Below are positions 8,477 through 20,695 of a stretch of 64,000 nt of DNA, piece by piece. The notes beneath the pieces are model-generated. The model was not told the origin of the DNA and searched no databases. It saw only the letters and a program-made list of their open reading frames with translations. Each line of letters starts with the position of its first letter. The stretch's first letter is position 1. The translations under genes were made by a program, and so were the position numbers. The DNA is from Aotearoamyces nothofagi (taxonomy: Eukaryota > Ascomycota > Leotiomycetes > Leotiales > Tympanidaceae), in contig JADDTR010000024.1 of the NCBI GenBank assembly GCA_015345905.1, positions 1 to 64,000 on the forward strand. Direction: 5' to 3'.

Positions 8477-11283
8477 ATAGAGAATAGAGCTATTATCAAT
8501 TTATCTCTAGGTTTAGAAAGAGGTTATTAGATATAGAACAAGCTGAATATCTGAATTATTATCTATATCCTCTACCTTATATAATACTATCCTTCCTTGA
8601 ACTTTTCTATCGATAATATATAGCTTAGTATTGTATTCTACAATTGCTTGCCTGTTAAGTATACCAAACAGCTTCCTGTACTGCTTATTCCCTTCGCTGT
8701 CTCTCTTGTAAACAGTGACATTGTATCCCTTCTAGTAGACTACCCTACCCTTTCCTATAATCATGGTAATACAGTTCTTATATACATTCACAAAATCTAT
8801 TGTTGTATCGAGGGTTTGCTCTTTGAAAGTCTAATAACATATTAGATGAGATATAGCTATAGATAAAGCGGCTTACCATTTGGACGGTCTCTTGCCTAGG
8901 TAGCGATACGATTATCCTCAAGAGAGCTTAGCAAGTGCGCTCTGCTCTGGTGCAAGTTTGCGTGCGGATCATTTCGAAATGCTGAGGATTACAGACTCGA
9001 TGATTGGGTCACCTATCGTTAAGTACGTAGAAAGTTGTTGATGTTCGGGCGACCACGGCGGGTGAGGTCTGGAGAAAGGAATATAAATGTTGTCGTAGGT
9101 GAAAAACTGCTTTACGACGGAGAATCGGGCGAAACGGCTACCATTCAGTATAGTGCTGGGTAAATGTATAGGGAGAGCTGGTCAGTGCTAGTCGGGCAGA
9201 CGTTGAGTTATCGTTGTAGCTCAGACAACGTCCTAGGGTGTTGTCTGATGAGATGGCGCGTTTGCGAGGAAATTGTCGTGCAGTGGGACTCGAAGTGCTA
9301 TGTGGCTTTGCAATTCGATACTCACCGAAAAACCCCTATTACACTTAGGCTCCGATGCTGCCAGGCCGCAATATTCTAGTAGACCAAAGCTTTGACCAAA
9401 TGATATCGCGCTGCTTGAATCACATATGCACTCAAGTCATTTCCTAATTCTAAAATACAAAACCTGTAGTAAGTCTGCGAAGGTCAAGAAGTCACATGAA
9501 GTAAGATAGGTGACTTGGAATACGATGTAATACAGACGACTGAATATAGCATGTGGCTTGTAGTACTGTAACATCGCATCTAACGGAGTCGCCTCCGTAA
9601 TATCCCGAAGCCTTTACAGCGAACGTACAATGCAGAGCAGCAGCAGCTAACAGAGTGGCCGACATCATATACCGCAGGCGTGAATAGAGAGAGTCGTCGA
9701 CATGGATAGTAGCGAGCAAACACCTCCAAAGGCACTGGACAGAGGATCAATAATAATCTGCTGGTAGCTGTGCAAGTACCTCTAGGACCTCCCAGCCGAG
9801 GCTGTCGTTGTCTCGAGGTATCCATCTCCTCGATACGAGCATATCCGCCAATCCTTCGTTATATCTCGGCCATGTAGGCTTCCTGGCGTTTGTTCTTTGC
9901 ACACACCGTGACACTATAACACCTCCTGATCGCTCTCTCATTTTGCGAAGGTGTCGCTGCCTAACGAGCAGCGTCGTAACCCAACGTGCCAGTCGTACCA
10001 GCCTCTCGCCCGCTCGCCCTGGTACCCAGTCGCCCTCTCAGCCGTCGCACCTATCTCCATCCTGACTGATATCAAACAAAAAGACGAGATCCAACGAAAT
10101 AAAGCCCTCCGCCCGAAAATAGCCAAGATTTCCCCGCGCCGGGCCGCTTGGTTCTATTATTCGCTCCCTGACGGACCTCGTGCTCAACAATATCATTGCA
10201 CCGCGTCGCACTGCAGCCGGCCGTTCAACGAACCGGCGTCTGGGAAAGCCCCCTTTGTTAGCATGTGCCCTCTAATTCGCGGCGCTGCCCTCCTGGATCC
10301 TAAATCATGACCATTAGCACATATATAGCACATATATGCCAGCGTACAAATGCCATCCTCGTGATTTATTGCGCCGCGTACAGCCATCTCATCATCGTCG
10401 TGACGCCTGGCTTGCCTCATGCTCCTTCATGCTCTCGAGGAGCTTTGGATGCAATAATTTCAACAATCCGCCGCCGACCGTCGGAAGCAACATAATGAGC
10501 ATGCAGGGCAGGGCACCTTGAGCATCATATCATTGTGCATTTAAATGCATTACCCGTCCCGCGCGATTCTGTGAGTCATAAAAGCCAGATCGATCATGTC
10601 CATCACGTTCATGTGCTTGCGCTCTTATATTATTCCTTCCACAAGGATACGGCGGGTTTCCACGAGCCTCAAGTGGTTGTGCTGTCGCCGTTCATTGCGC
10701 GCGGCAATACTTGTACCGGGCAGTACGCACGTTGAGATAAGGAATAAGAAAGAGCGTCTTGGTGTTTTGCCGCGGACTTTGACCGAGATCTAGGAAAGGC
10801 ATAAGAATCCGCGGAAACAAGGGCATGTCGCCGGATGAGATTGAGACAATTACAGGGAAATATCTTGGAGAAAGGCGTCCCTTGCAAGAGATCCTGGGAA
10901 GTCGAAATAGCCTGGTACGTACTTTCGTACCGTAGTTCACCGCGCCGCTCACCGCCTCACCGCTCTTCTGGCAGATTCTCGGCCTAGGACTTTAGACTTT
11001 TACAAGCCGCACCGAGCAATTCGCATTCGCATTCTCACCATCACGAGCAATTAAACATCTACACCATCGTCGGTGACCTCTGCGCACGCGTGCGTTACCT
11101 ATTCGCGATCTCAAATCCGTCTACGAAGACGCAGACCTTGCTGTATACCATCGTCAATATACTGGTTACATCCGAGCGATGGCGATGTCGATGTCGGCCT
11201 CACGCGACACCATGAACTGAGGCTAGGGAGGGAGGGATCTGTATCTTGCGACACAACGACGCCGTAACTCCATTTCCAGCAAG
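8477..11283. other. Intergenic region upstream of LST4/FNIP gene
   Basis: About 2.8 kb with no gene I can support. Its left 400 bases remain AT-rich; the rest has ordinary composition with only short frames. The last few hundred bases are probably promoter and 5' untranslated sequence of the gene starting at 11284. Confidence 0.5.
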
Positions 11284-14200
11284 ATGCTGGGAAAACTATT
11301 TTCGACCGCGGCTTCGTCGCTAAATCCACGAGGGGGCTCCCCAAGTACATCGCGCCCAACAACCTCCCTTGAATCTGTTCAAGAGGACATACACACGCGC
11401 AATCTTCTATTCCCCGATGCAGAAACGTTATACCAGCATCAGCATGATCAAGTCTTCCCTCTTGTTTCTACAGCAGCGTCGGTCTCAACATCTACGAATG
11501 CTTTCGATATCAATCCCGACATCGATTTAGATACCCGAGATGTACGGGTCGTCATTATGCAAGAAGCAACTGGCTTTTTGGCATCTGCTGCCCTTCTTTT
11601 TGACAGCCATCCTATATTGGAACCGCATACGACTACAGATCGACAGAACCAGGCCACCAGTGGCTCAGGAATCTCCCAAAGACCCGCTGGGCGAGGTTCG
11701 ATAAGTTCGGGGAGAAGGACCAGCCTGGGACAGACCTCAAAGCCTGTCATTATCGCACAAGAGAACTCAACCCCTAGGAACTTTGGTGCTTTCGATCGAC
11801 GAAGAGAATCAGTCCATAATAGGCAACCAAGCTATGTCGAGACAGAGGGTCAACGTTCGGCCCGAGAATACCGAGAGGAGATGACAACAGTCTCGAACTG
11901 CATGTTCGGTTCTTCGGATGTTATGGCCTATAAAGGTGCTGGTACGAAAGTTCACATTATCCCAACTGATAACAAGTCATCGTCCTATCCTTTTAGCGAT
12001 GGACAAGGTTCTCTTGGGAGGTCAAGTATGCGGGGAAGCAAGCTAGCACAGTCATTCACATCGGACACAATCGGGCCTACACCTGTTTCTGCAGGTCTTC
12101 CTGGCAGTGGTGGTAAATCTACAGATAGAAAGAAGGTCCTCATCACCCGAATATTCCCGGTCCCATTAACCAATTCCGAAGAAGATGGCCGAACACCCGG
12201 TCGAACGCCAACCACTCAGAACAGTGGGTCTGATGAATATCCATTTCCAAGCATCGGTACAGAGAATAAGAGCCAACGGGAAAAGGCCAAGCCGAAGCAG
12301 AAGCGAACACCCATGTACGCAATTGGTCTAATTGTCCAGCTTCCAGTAAATACGCATATTCCAACAGCACCCGCTTCCCGATCTGGCTTTCGTGGATCGA
12401 GCTCCTTCACAGAACAAGAATCATACCCATCTTCCTTTAACTCTTTAAAGCCCTCAGGATGGACTGTTCTTGGTAATGCATCTGGCATTGAATCATTAGA
12501 GTCATCTTTCATGAGCGATACCGATGATCGCCTGGATACTATTACTCAGCACTGGGATATCATTGAGCGATCGCTCTCACACTTGCAAGTTGTCGCATCT
12601 GAAAACATTCTCGCCTTGCTAAAGCAAGCTGATGTTGGTTCCCCTGATGTATATCCGCCAGTGAATGGAAGTTTTAAAAGCCCTCCTGCTAGTGTATCTG
12701 TGTCTGGAAAGCGAGTTGAAGAAGTGCCGAAGCCCCAAAAAATCCCAAGGTCAAATATCAAACCTGTTCAACTCGTTCCCAATTCACTGGCCCACCACGA
12801 TAAGATGAAGGCTGAAGTTGATACCGCTCGTCAGAGGATCGCGAGTGGCATAAAGACATTACAGGTTGTCAATCGTCAAGGGCGTTGGGGCATCTGGCGT
12901 GATGAAGCAAGGTTGATTACCAGGACTCTAGGTGGAAAGGAAGAAGGCTTCTTCTTTTATAATCTGTTGACGGCATTTCTCGGTAATCACACAGAGTGGC
13001 TTCAAGCCCTCGGGCCTGACTGGTATAGACGCCGTCATTACCAGCAACAGAGAGCGAACCGAGAGGAACAGCTTCCGATTACTGCCAGAACAATCATTAT
13101 CTCCCATGACAAGATGGCAGCGAGGAGGCTAGTATTCCTACTATCAACTTTCTTACCGCCCAATCAGCAGCAGCAACTACCTCTGGTTCGCCATCATCGC
13201 CCAAGCACAGCTACGTCTTTTGGTGGTTATTCTCAATCGCCACCGTCATATTTACTTCCGAATATAAAACAAGAGTCACTTCGCCGTCGAATTAACCGAC
13301 TGAACACCCCTAGGGGCACGCACTCTCGAACTATGAGTCTGGCCGGAACTAGCGGGTTGGCTGGAAGTGGTCCGATTGTAGACCCTCATCACGAACGGCG
13401 GAATTCAGATGCCAGTGCTTTAAAGACTGCCAATCTTCCAATACCTGGTAGTGATGGAGGAACTAGGAAGAGCAGTGCAGCAACGACCACAACAGTTACG
13501 CCTGGAAGCACAGTTCCCCATTTTGCCACTCGTTCAATTGTTGGCACTGGGCCTGTTCCTCGACCAGGTAGCAGTGGAAGTCTCGCTACCGATGACTTAA
13601 TTAAGTCCCTGAGACGTGGTGATAGTACGAGTACGTACATTAATTCGAGCAACGACTCACATGGCCATTCACTTTGGGATAGTGTGATTAGTGGGATCTG
13701 GAGTAACAAGCGAAGAGTTCCAACCAACGATACAGATATTACGCCGCCTTCAATAGATGGGCTAGAGATCAATATTCCAGAGGCTGGACACAAACAGGGC
13801 GAGCTTGTTGAAACGGTCGAGGAATCTCACAGGCCACTAAATGTTGTGCAGGTTGGCAAGGATAAAAGTGACAAACTAACTCTTACATCCATCAGTTATA
13901 CCACTGTAGACCAGGTTGCCAAACAGCCTCGATCGCCAGCTATACATCCTGGTGGCGCTTACGAATCGCCAGTCAAGACCTCCATTAGTGAAGACGATGG
14001 CGTTATTGACATCGACGTACCTCTTCCTGACTTTTTGACGTCCTCATTTGGATCAGCCGTCAGTTCACCCGCAAGTAGCGGTTTCCTATCCAGTCATGGT
14101 ATTGGCCCTGGAATCGAGGGGTTCGAGCATTACTCTCGATGTGGCCCTGATGACGAGTCGCCTCTCAATGTTGGTGGCTGGCTACCACGGTACCACCCTG

Positions 14201-14964
14201 ACTTTGTCCTCCAGGCAATTCCGGCCCCGGAACGTTCTGATTCGGGATTAGAGGAAGAAATTAAAGCTTCTATGAGAGCTGAACCTACTCCCGCCGTCAA
14301 TTTCAGCCGTATCGCACATGAGGATAGTAGATGGGTTGATGTCAGCAGTGCGATAGTTGCAGATGCATCAAGATTTACCATCAAGCGCATCAGATTTAGA
14401 CGCCTTGTCAAACTCTCCGAAAGAGATCTACCTGAATCCGTTCCCAATTCATTCGACGGCAGATCGATATATGGCAACCCGTACACTTTAGCCCAACTTA
14501 CACCATCTTTTGATGTCACCAGTAATGTGATCGAGGAAGAATTTATCGAAGAACCGGTGATGAGCCTCGATGAGTCGTTGATTGCTGCAGTAGAGAAAAT
14601 CACGGCGCAATCATATGATGGCCCTCCATCAGCGCCTATATCAGTCACAATGTCAAGAGCTGGATCTACTCAATCTTCAAGGTCAAGTTCTCGGATTCGG
14701 GAAGTCATTGTTGTGGACAAAGTCGCACCTAGGTCTCACGACACTAAATCGATAGAGACTGCGAAAGCTCCGCCGGCACAATTAGAGGTGCCTCGCAATC
14801 AATGTAAAAAGATGCTACTTGCGACACTTGAATCGATCGCTCAAGAAGTTGCTGACTCTCGACACGAAGAGCAACATCCTGAAGCTTCCATCAATGATAG
14901 ACAAGAAAGTTTTCTTCGGGAAGGAGTACGAACCTGGCTGGGCAGTGTGGAAGATGCTTCGTAA
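11284..14964 (+). CDS. LST4: Folliculin-interacting protein / LST4 homologue
   Basis: One uninterrupted frame of 1226 residues. Features typical of the FNIP/Lst4 family are seen in order. The N-terminal longin/DENN-type start has RNLLFPD and DVRVVIMQEA (about 35-100). A central block has TPMYAIGLIVQLPV and a DTITQHWDIIERSLSHLQ helix (about 345-445). A mid block has RTIIISHDKMAARRLVFLL. The C-terminal part has GGWLPRYHPDFVLQAIP. Long Ser/Thr/Gly-rich linkers separate them. In yeast the Lst4-Lst7 complex acts at the vacuole as GAP for the Rag GTPase Gtr2 in amino-acid signalling to TORC1; that role is inferred here. ATG 11284 is the first in frame. Many SP/TP sites suggest phosphorylation, but this is not shown. 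The folliculin partner is not in the window. Confidence 0.85.
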   Translation: MLGKLFSTAASSLNPRGGSPSTSRPTTSLESVQEDIHTRNLLFPDAETLYQHQHDQVFPLVSTAASVSTSTNAFDINPDIDLDTRDVRVVIMQEATGFLASAALLFDSHPILEPHTTTDRQNQATSGSGISQRPAGRGSISSGRRTSLGQTSKPVIIAQENSTPRNFGAFDRRRESVHNRQPSYVETEGQRSAREYREEMTTVSNCMFGSSDVMAYKGAGTKVHIIPTDNKSSSYPFSDGQGSLGRSSMRGSKLAQSFTSDTIGPTPVSAGLPGSGGKSTDRKKVLITRIFPVPLTNSEEDGRTPGRTPTTQNSGSDEYPFPSIGTENKSQREKAKPKQKRTPMYAIGLIVQLPVNTHIPTAPASRSGFRGSSSFTEQESYPSSFNSLKPSGWTVLGNASGIESLESSFMSDTDDRLDTITQHWDIIERSLSHLQVVASENILALLKQADVGSPDVYPPVNGSFKSPPASVSVSGKRVEEVPKPQKIPRSNIKPVQLVPNSLAHHDKMKAEVDTARQRIASGIKTLQVVNRQGRWGIWRDEARLITRTLGGKEEGFFFYNLLTAFLGNHTEWLQALGPDWYRRRHYQQQRANREEQLPITARTIIISHDKMAARRLVFLLSTFLPPNQQQQLPLVRHHRPSTATSFGGYSQSPPSYLLPNIKQESLRRRINRLNTPRGTHSRTMSLAGTSGLAGSGPIVDPHHERRNSDASALKTANLPIPGSDGGTRKSSAATTTTVTPGSTVPHFATRSIVGTGPVPRPGSSGSLATDDLIKSLRRGDSTSTYINSSNDSHGHSLWDSVISGIWSNKRRVPTNDTDITPPSIDGLEINIPEAGHKQGELVETVEESHRPLNVVQVGKDKSDKLTLTSISYTTVDQVAKQPRSPAIHPGGAYESPVKTSISEDDGVIDIDVPLPDFLTSSFGSAVSSPASSGFLSSHGIGPGIEGFEHYSRCGPDDESPLNVGGWLPRYHPDFVLQAIPAPERSDSGLEEEIKASMRAEPTPAVNFSRIAHEDSRWVDVSSAIVADASRFTIKRIRFRRLVKLSERDLPESVPNSFDGRSIYGNPYTLAQLTPSFDVTSNVIEEEFIEEPVMSLDESLIAAVEKITAQSYDGPPSAPISVTMSRAGSTQSSRSSSRIREVIVVDKVAPRSHDTKSIETAKAPPAQLEVPRNQCKKMLLATLESIAQEVADSRHEEQHPEASINDRQESFLREGVRTWLGSVEDAS

Positions 14965-15471
14965 GCTGCCTCAGCGGTTGGAGAAGGTAGGTGGATGCGC
15001 AGTGTACAGTGTAGGAATATAGGCAACTTATGACGAAACGACCTCAGTTGACCACCATGTTTCGACATGCCGATCAGCTCTGTAAAGTACCGGTGTCTCG
15101 CACGACGGTCTTGCATTTACTATTTAGCGTGGTAGTTCTGGCGTTTTGCTTTTATATTAACCAGATACCAGATCATTCAACATGAATTGATCTTTTGCTT
15201 TTAGGTAGTAATTAGGTAATAACAGAATCTAAATTTCTATATGTGTGTGTGATGCATCGTGGTTTAATATAATATTTTCATAATCAAGAGTAGAGACCAG
15301 ATAGATTGCAACGAGCATCTCGTTATATGTACCACCTATGCCGATCATGGTGATATTGGCCTCGGTGGACCCTCAGAATCCTGGATCTAAGCGGCCGCTT
15401 AGTACGCCCGATACACGGTGACTTCACCTCAATTCGGCCAGAAGCTATCCTTACCTTCACGACGCGACGAA
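14965..15471. other. Intergenic between LST4 and ZIP genes
   Basis: Short AT-rich 3' flank with a small TG run near 15242, then the upstream region of the ZIP gene. No other gene is seen. Confidence 0.5.
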
Positions 15472-16848
15472 ATGGCGATTCTTCCTCGAGGTGCAGCTCT
15501 ACTGCTGACAGTTGCGGCATTTTTTATCCTCGCTGGCGTACATGCTGAAAAACATGCCGCGTCCATAGCGTCCATGAGCGCGACCGAGATTGAGGAACAG
15601 CTTCAGGTAAAAGAAATCGAAGTGCTCGAGCTTTTCAGACCGCTAATAGATGACAGGAATGTGCATTGGTGCAAGATCTCAATGCATATAAGCTTTCTAC
15701 AGCTCCGCAGACTTCATCGGTGACTGCTCGAATCTTCGCGGTTTTGTTTCCAGGAAGCCCAGCTATCAACGCGCTGTTGGCAACACTTTACATCTCTGGC
15801 CCTCCGAATTTTCTACTCGCACTATGTCCTCCAAATATCGACCCGTCTTCACTCTCGGTCATGGTCGCGTTCGCAGTTGGTGGACTACTTGGAGACACAC
15901 TGTTCCATCTTCTTCCTGAAATCTTCCTTGGCGAGGCTTCCCCAGAGCACGTTAGATTTGTTATGGTTGAACCAAACCGGAACCTCCTCCTTGGTGTTGC
16001 CATAATGGTTGGATTTGTCACATTTGTTGCTATGGATAAAGGATTGAGGATTGCCACAGGTGGGGAGGGTCACGATCACGGTCACTCTCATTCTCATGCC
16101 GTCGAGGAGAAGCCCAGCGCTGTCACAAGCGGGGCAGATAGCCCCGCATCCTCTACCCGCTCAAGGAAGAAGGCCGATGGAACAAGCGTTGTCAAGATAT
16201 CTAAGACAGAAGAGAAGGATATTAATTCTAGCGTCAAACTCGCTGGCTACCTCAATCTCATGTGAGAACCTATTTAATGTCAGACAATTGCAGTCACTGA
16301 CAATATATCAGCGCGGATTTCACGCATAACATTACCGATGGCCTCGCCATGTCGTCTTCGTTCTACGCCTCGCCGACAATTGGCGCAACTACAACCGTCG
16401 CCGTTTTCTTCCACGAAATCCCCCATGAGGTTGGCGACTTTGCGCTTTTGATTCAATCTGGATTCTCAAAGCGAGCAGCCATGGGTGCACAATTCCTTAC
16501 AGCACTCGGTGCTTTACTTGGAACTGTGATCGGCATTGCTGTTCAAGAGCTTGGTGGAAATAAAGAAGATTCAGCTGGCTTGGGCATGACTTCAGGCTTG
16601 TGGGGTACTAGCTTGACTCTGGGAGATCTGTTATTGCCATTCACGGCTGGAACGTTCCTTTACGTTGGAACTGTAGCTGTTATCCCTGAACTGTTAGAGA
16701 CTGGACCAAACAAGTTTGAGGAGGTCCGAAAGACCTTGACTCAATTCATGGCCATGGCTCTGGGCGCTGGAATTATGCTCTAGTAAGTTCAGATCATCGT
16801 CTTTTATGACTTGGTTCCTAACCTTGTATTAGCATTTCGTGGTCGTGA
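15472..16848 (+). CDS. ZIP-family zinc transporter (LIV-1/KE4 type)
   Basis: Four exons: 15472-15606, 15657-16261, 16312-16782 and 16833-16848. All three introns are 50 bases with clean GT-AG ends and preserve frame, giving 408 residues. It has a signal peptide (ALLLTVAAFFILAGVHA). Membrane helices hold the ZIP signatures HNITDG (exon 3 start) and HEIPHEVGDFALLIQSG, the LIV-1 metal-binding helix. A His-rich loop (GHDHGHSHSHAVEE) lies before them. The end GAGIMLYISWS depends on the last tiny exon. The family moves zinc into the cytosol; fungal KE4/Yke4 relatives sit in the ER or secretory pathway, so this one probably regulates zinc in the early secretory route. The family call is firm, the compartment is inferred. 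Confidence 0.9.
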
Positions 16849-17871
16849 GCTTCAGGACCAAGGGTAGCTGGGAACATCCTTCAAAGGATACAAGACCATG
16901 CTTCCTATAGAGTTTGGAAATTCTATTTGATATTTACTGCTTTGTCAGTAATTACTACGATCGCCTCATGCTAAGCTGTCCCAAAAGCTTAAAATGGCCT
17001 TAGAGCCGACATTGTCATGCATGTTCTACATGCGTTGGCTAAGTTTATAATGGCGGATCGATGCCAACACTGAGACATGAGCTACCGGGAGCGTTGATTC
17101 CGCTTTATGCGTTTCTTGATAGCTCTACTTCTCGTTATATAAAGAATGAATACACTACTCCTTATGCGACTGACTCTTATAAATGACTTTACGTGATTGA
17201 AAATTGACTTTAGCTCCATTGAGTGCAATGAATTAAAGCCGAGTCAAATTACTAACTATGATAAAGAAACTACTTTTCTATAAAATACAAGAACATTATC
17301 TTGATTTCAGTTTCGACTTTTTAATATAGGGGGGCATGTGACTGTTGAATTTTAGCTCGAGCTGTATTCGGCTAGAACTTCCTTCGACGTGGAGTTAGTG
17401 GTGCCTAAAATAGAATCCTGGGAGCTTTAATGAATTGCCCGAATCCTCGATGGGAATTTCTTACTCCGTGTTCTTAATCAATCAACTACAATCTCTGGGT
17501 TTCTTTTGCTTTTCTCGAGTTCACTTGACGGTCACGCCGTAGGGCTTTGAATCGACGTGATCGAGGCTTGCTCCCCCGCGACAACCTGTCTCCCCTTTCT
17601 TTCCGATCAACAATCTCCGTGATTTCCGGTACTCAGTACCGATTACATTCGTTACGACTTACGAGGCTTTAGCCGCCTCGCGCGTAGATCTTCCTCAACG
17701 CGCTTTCGATTCTCCACCCTCCCAAAGGAACGATTCAGCAGACTGATACAAGTCCTTGAAGCCGACTATCGATCGCCCTTCCAATATTTCCTGTATTTCC
17801 TTCCCCTCGCGAAGTGCGGCAAGGTGGTCGTTTAGAGGCTTGATGCCTGCTAGCTGCCTCTAGCAGCGACC
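16849..17871. other. Intergenic between ZIP and TM9 genes
   Basis: About 1 kb. The left half is AT-rich with only short frames. The right half is pyrimidine-rich and probably holds promoter and 5' untranslated sequence of the TM9 gene. No RNA gene or repeat is recognised. Confidence 0.5.
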
Positions 17872-20259
17872 ATGGCCGTGGATAAGGAATTGGGATATAG
17901 GCGGTTGCTATTGCTATTATTGTGTATCTCCTGCGCGGAGGCATTCTATATACCAGGTAAGAAAGCATATTTCTGTCAATCCTCGGCCTCGATCTGATGT
18001 GCCCCTAGGATGGTCAGTGAAGAGCTATAAAGATAACGAAGCAATACCTCTCCTTGTGAATAAGGTCTATTCTGACAATACCCAATTACAATTCGCCTAT
18101 TATGATCTACCCTTTGTGTGCCCGCCGACTGGTACCAGTCATCATGGATCCAACTTCATGAGTGGTCAAAGCATATCACTAAACCTGGGCGAAGTCCTTC
18201 GAGGCGACCGAATAACCATATCGGACATTGAGCTTGTTATGGGTCGTGACCAGGAGTGCAACTTCCTGTGTAGCAAGAATGTCACGAGGCATGACCTGAA
18301 GCGCGCAAGGGAGCTTGTCAAGGAAGGTTATGTTGCTGAATGGATCGTGGACAATCTCCCAGGTGCCACCAGCTTTGTAACAGTAGACAAGACACGCAAG
18401 TACTACGCTGCTGGATTCAAAATGGGCTACAAAGACTATTCGCCAAGCTCCGGCAAGCCGAGATACTTCATCAACAACCATTTGACGATCGTCATTCGAT
18501 ATCGTAGAGCGCCAGGACGAGATGGCGATCGAGGTGGAAAGGTAGTGGTAGGATTCGAGGTATACACGAAGAGTATTGGGGCAGAGAGCAGACGGCTGTC
18601 GAACGGCTGCCCTAGTGACGTGCATGATCCTAACGATGGAATGGAATTGTACATGCCGCCGAATGTTACCGACTGGTCTGTGCAATATCCTCATTCGTCT
18701 TATTACCCCGACGTAGATGAAGATCTTGACGACGGCGTAACGATGGAGATCCCATATTCATACTCCGTCTACTTTCGCGAAGATGACAAGACTGAATGGG
18801 CGCACCGATGGGATCTTTACTTTGTCAACCAGGAGGAAGGGTCAAGGATCCACTGGCTGGCAATAGTCAACTCGGTAATCATTGCTGGCTTGTTGAGTGC
18901 TATTGTTGCAATGATTCTTGCACGCACCATTCGCGGAGATATCAAGAACTATAGTGCTGAGGACGGGAAGTTCAAGAGGAAGCGGAGCTCAAGACCTGGT
19001 AGTGGCTCTAGAACCCCGAGAATCGGCGAGAAGATTTCTTTTGGACTTTTGGACCAGGGCGGAGATCTTGATAATGATGCTGATATCTCGGACGACGAGG
19101 AGTCTTTAGAGGATATTACTGGGTGGAAACTGCTTCACGGTGATGTTTTCCGGGCGCCTGCATATGGCTATCTTCTTGCTCCTCTGGTCGGATCTGGCAT
19201 GCAACTGGTCTTCATGGTACTTGGCCTCCTCTTTCTAAGTAGTCTCGGAATATTAAATCCGAGCTGGAGAGGTAATATCCTAATCCCTTAGCATCGATCA
19301 ATGCTAACAATTCTAGGTGGTTTCATTAGTGTCGGCGTTGGACTTTTTGTAGTTGCTGGTCTCTTCTCCGGCTACTTCTCAGGACGAGTCTACCAAACAT
19401 TTGGTGGCCAGAACTGGCGTAAAAATACCATCATCACGGCAACATTATTCCCTGGTCTTCTCTTCGGACTCATCTTCGTTCTCAACTTGTTTGTCTGGGC
19501 TCAAGCATCCAGCACGGCAATCCCATTTACTACTCTCATTTCTATCATCATACTTTGGCTTTGCATCCAGCTTCCTCTCGTCTACGTTGGAAGCTGGTAT
19601 GGCTTCATCAAGTCGCCACCTTGGGAGCACCCAACAAAGACAACTACCATACCAAGACAAATCCCGGCACAGCCATGGTACATCCGGAGTATACGATCGA
19701 TTCTACTGGCAGGCCTTATCCCTTTCGCCGTTATCTTCATTGAGTTACTCTTCGTCTTCCAATCCGTGTGGCAGGATAAATCAGGCTACTACTACGTATT
19801 CGGATTCCTATCTGCTGTTTCAATCATCCTCATGATAACTATTGCCGAGGTTACAGTTGTTACAGTATACATCAGCCTTTGCCACGAGAACTACCACTGG
19901 TGGTGGCAAAGCTTCCTCATCGGCGGTGGCAGTGCAGTCTGGGTATTCTTCTACTGCGTGTGGTACTATTTTATGAAGTTGCACGTGTCGGGATTCGTCA
20001 GCAGCATGCTCTTCTTTGCGTATAGCGGAATGGCGTGCGCGGTCTACGGGCTGCTCTGTGGCACTATTGGCTTCTTGACTGCATATGCGTTTGTCCGGAG
20101 AATATATGGGTACGTTTTTGTCCCCCGTGTCTTTCCATGCCAAGCCTCAATCAATACCAAGTCCCAGCCACTGCCAAGACTCAGCCAGCGCCAAGTTTCG
20201 TTATCAGGCCACCACGATATATACTGACATTATATCACAGCGCGATAAAAGTAGATTGA
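17872..20259 (+). CDS. TM9/EMP70 nonaspanin membrane protein
   Basis: Four exons: 17872-17956, 18009-19271, 19317-20109 and 20241-20259. The introns are 52, 45 and 131 bases. The product is 719 residues. It begins with a signal peptide (LLLLLLCISCAEAFYIPG). A large luminal domain (about 30-285) with PFVCPPTG follows, then nine predicted membrane helices, the first at IHWLAIVNSVIIAGLLSA. The loop after it is basic and Ser-rich. The last exon supplies the end IYGAIKVD. This KVD end is the K-X-D/E Golgi retention signal known from TM9 proteins, which supports the short exon. The family works in Golgi-endosome traffic, cell adhesion and cargo sorting. It resembles the EMP70/TM9SF2/TM9SF4 branch; which yeast paralogue it matches is not settled. 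Confidence 0.92.
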
Positions 20260-20695
20260 TAATAGCAGGAATAGGAATTAATTTCGATCTGCGTCTTTAC
20301 CATGCGAGAGAGCATTACGGGATGGGTTCAAAGGCGTTTATGGTCTGATTAAAGTAAGAAGCCGTCACGTGACTATTCAAGAAATAGCCGACAGGAGAGA
20401 GATGACACTCGGCTCTTGAATATGTACACAAAAGGGGGCATTTGTACTTCTCATCAATCTCGAACAAAGATATATTATGACGATTAATATCTACTGCTAT
20501 ATGGGTATCTGATTATGCATAAAAACATGTGTTTTCGAAGGCTTTCCATCCGTATACCAGATATTCTTTTGCCTTCCATATGCCCCTATTCCCAAGTTCC
20601 GCGAAACTCCAGCTAAGCGTGCCCAGGGTATTGACACGGAAAGATATTACTGTAGGTAAAGATGAAGCAGAAAAGAAAGTTTGAACGATTTTCGT
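20260..20695. other. Convergent intergenic, TM9 and arrestin genes
   Basis: The 3' flanks of the two convergent genes meet here. It is AT-rich with no frame or RNA that I can support. Confidence 0.5.
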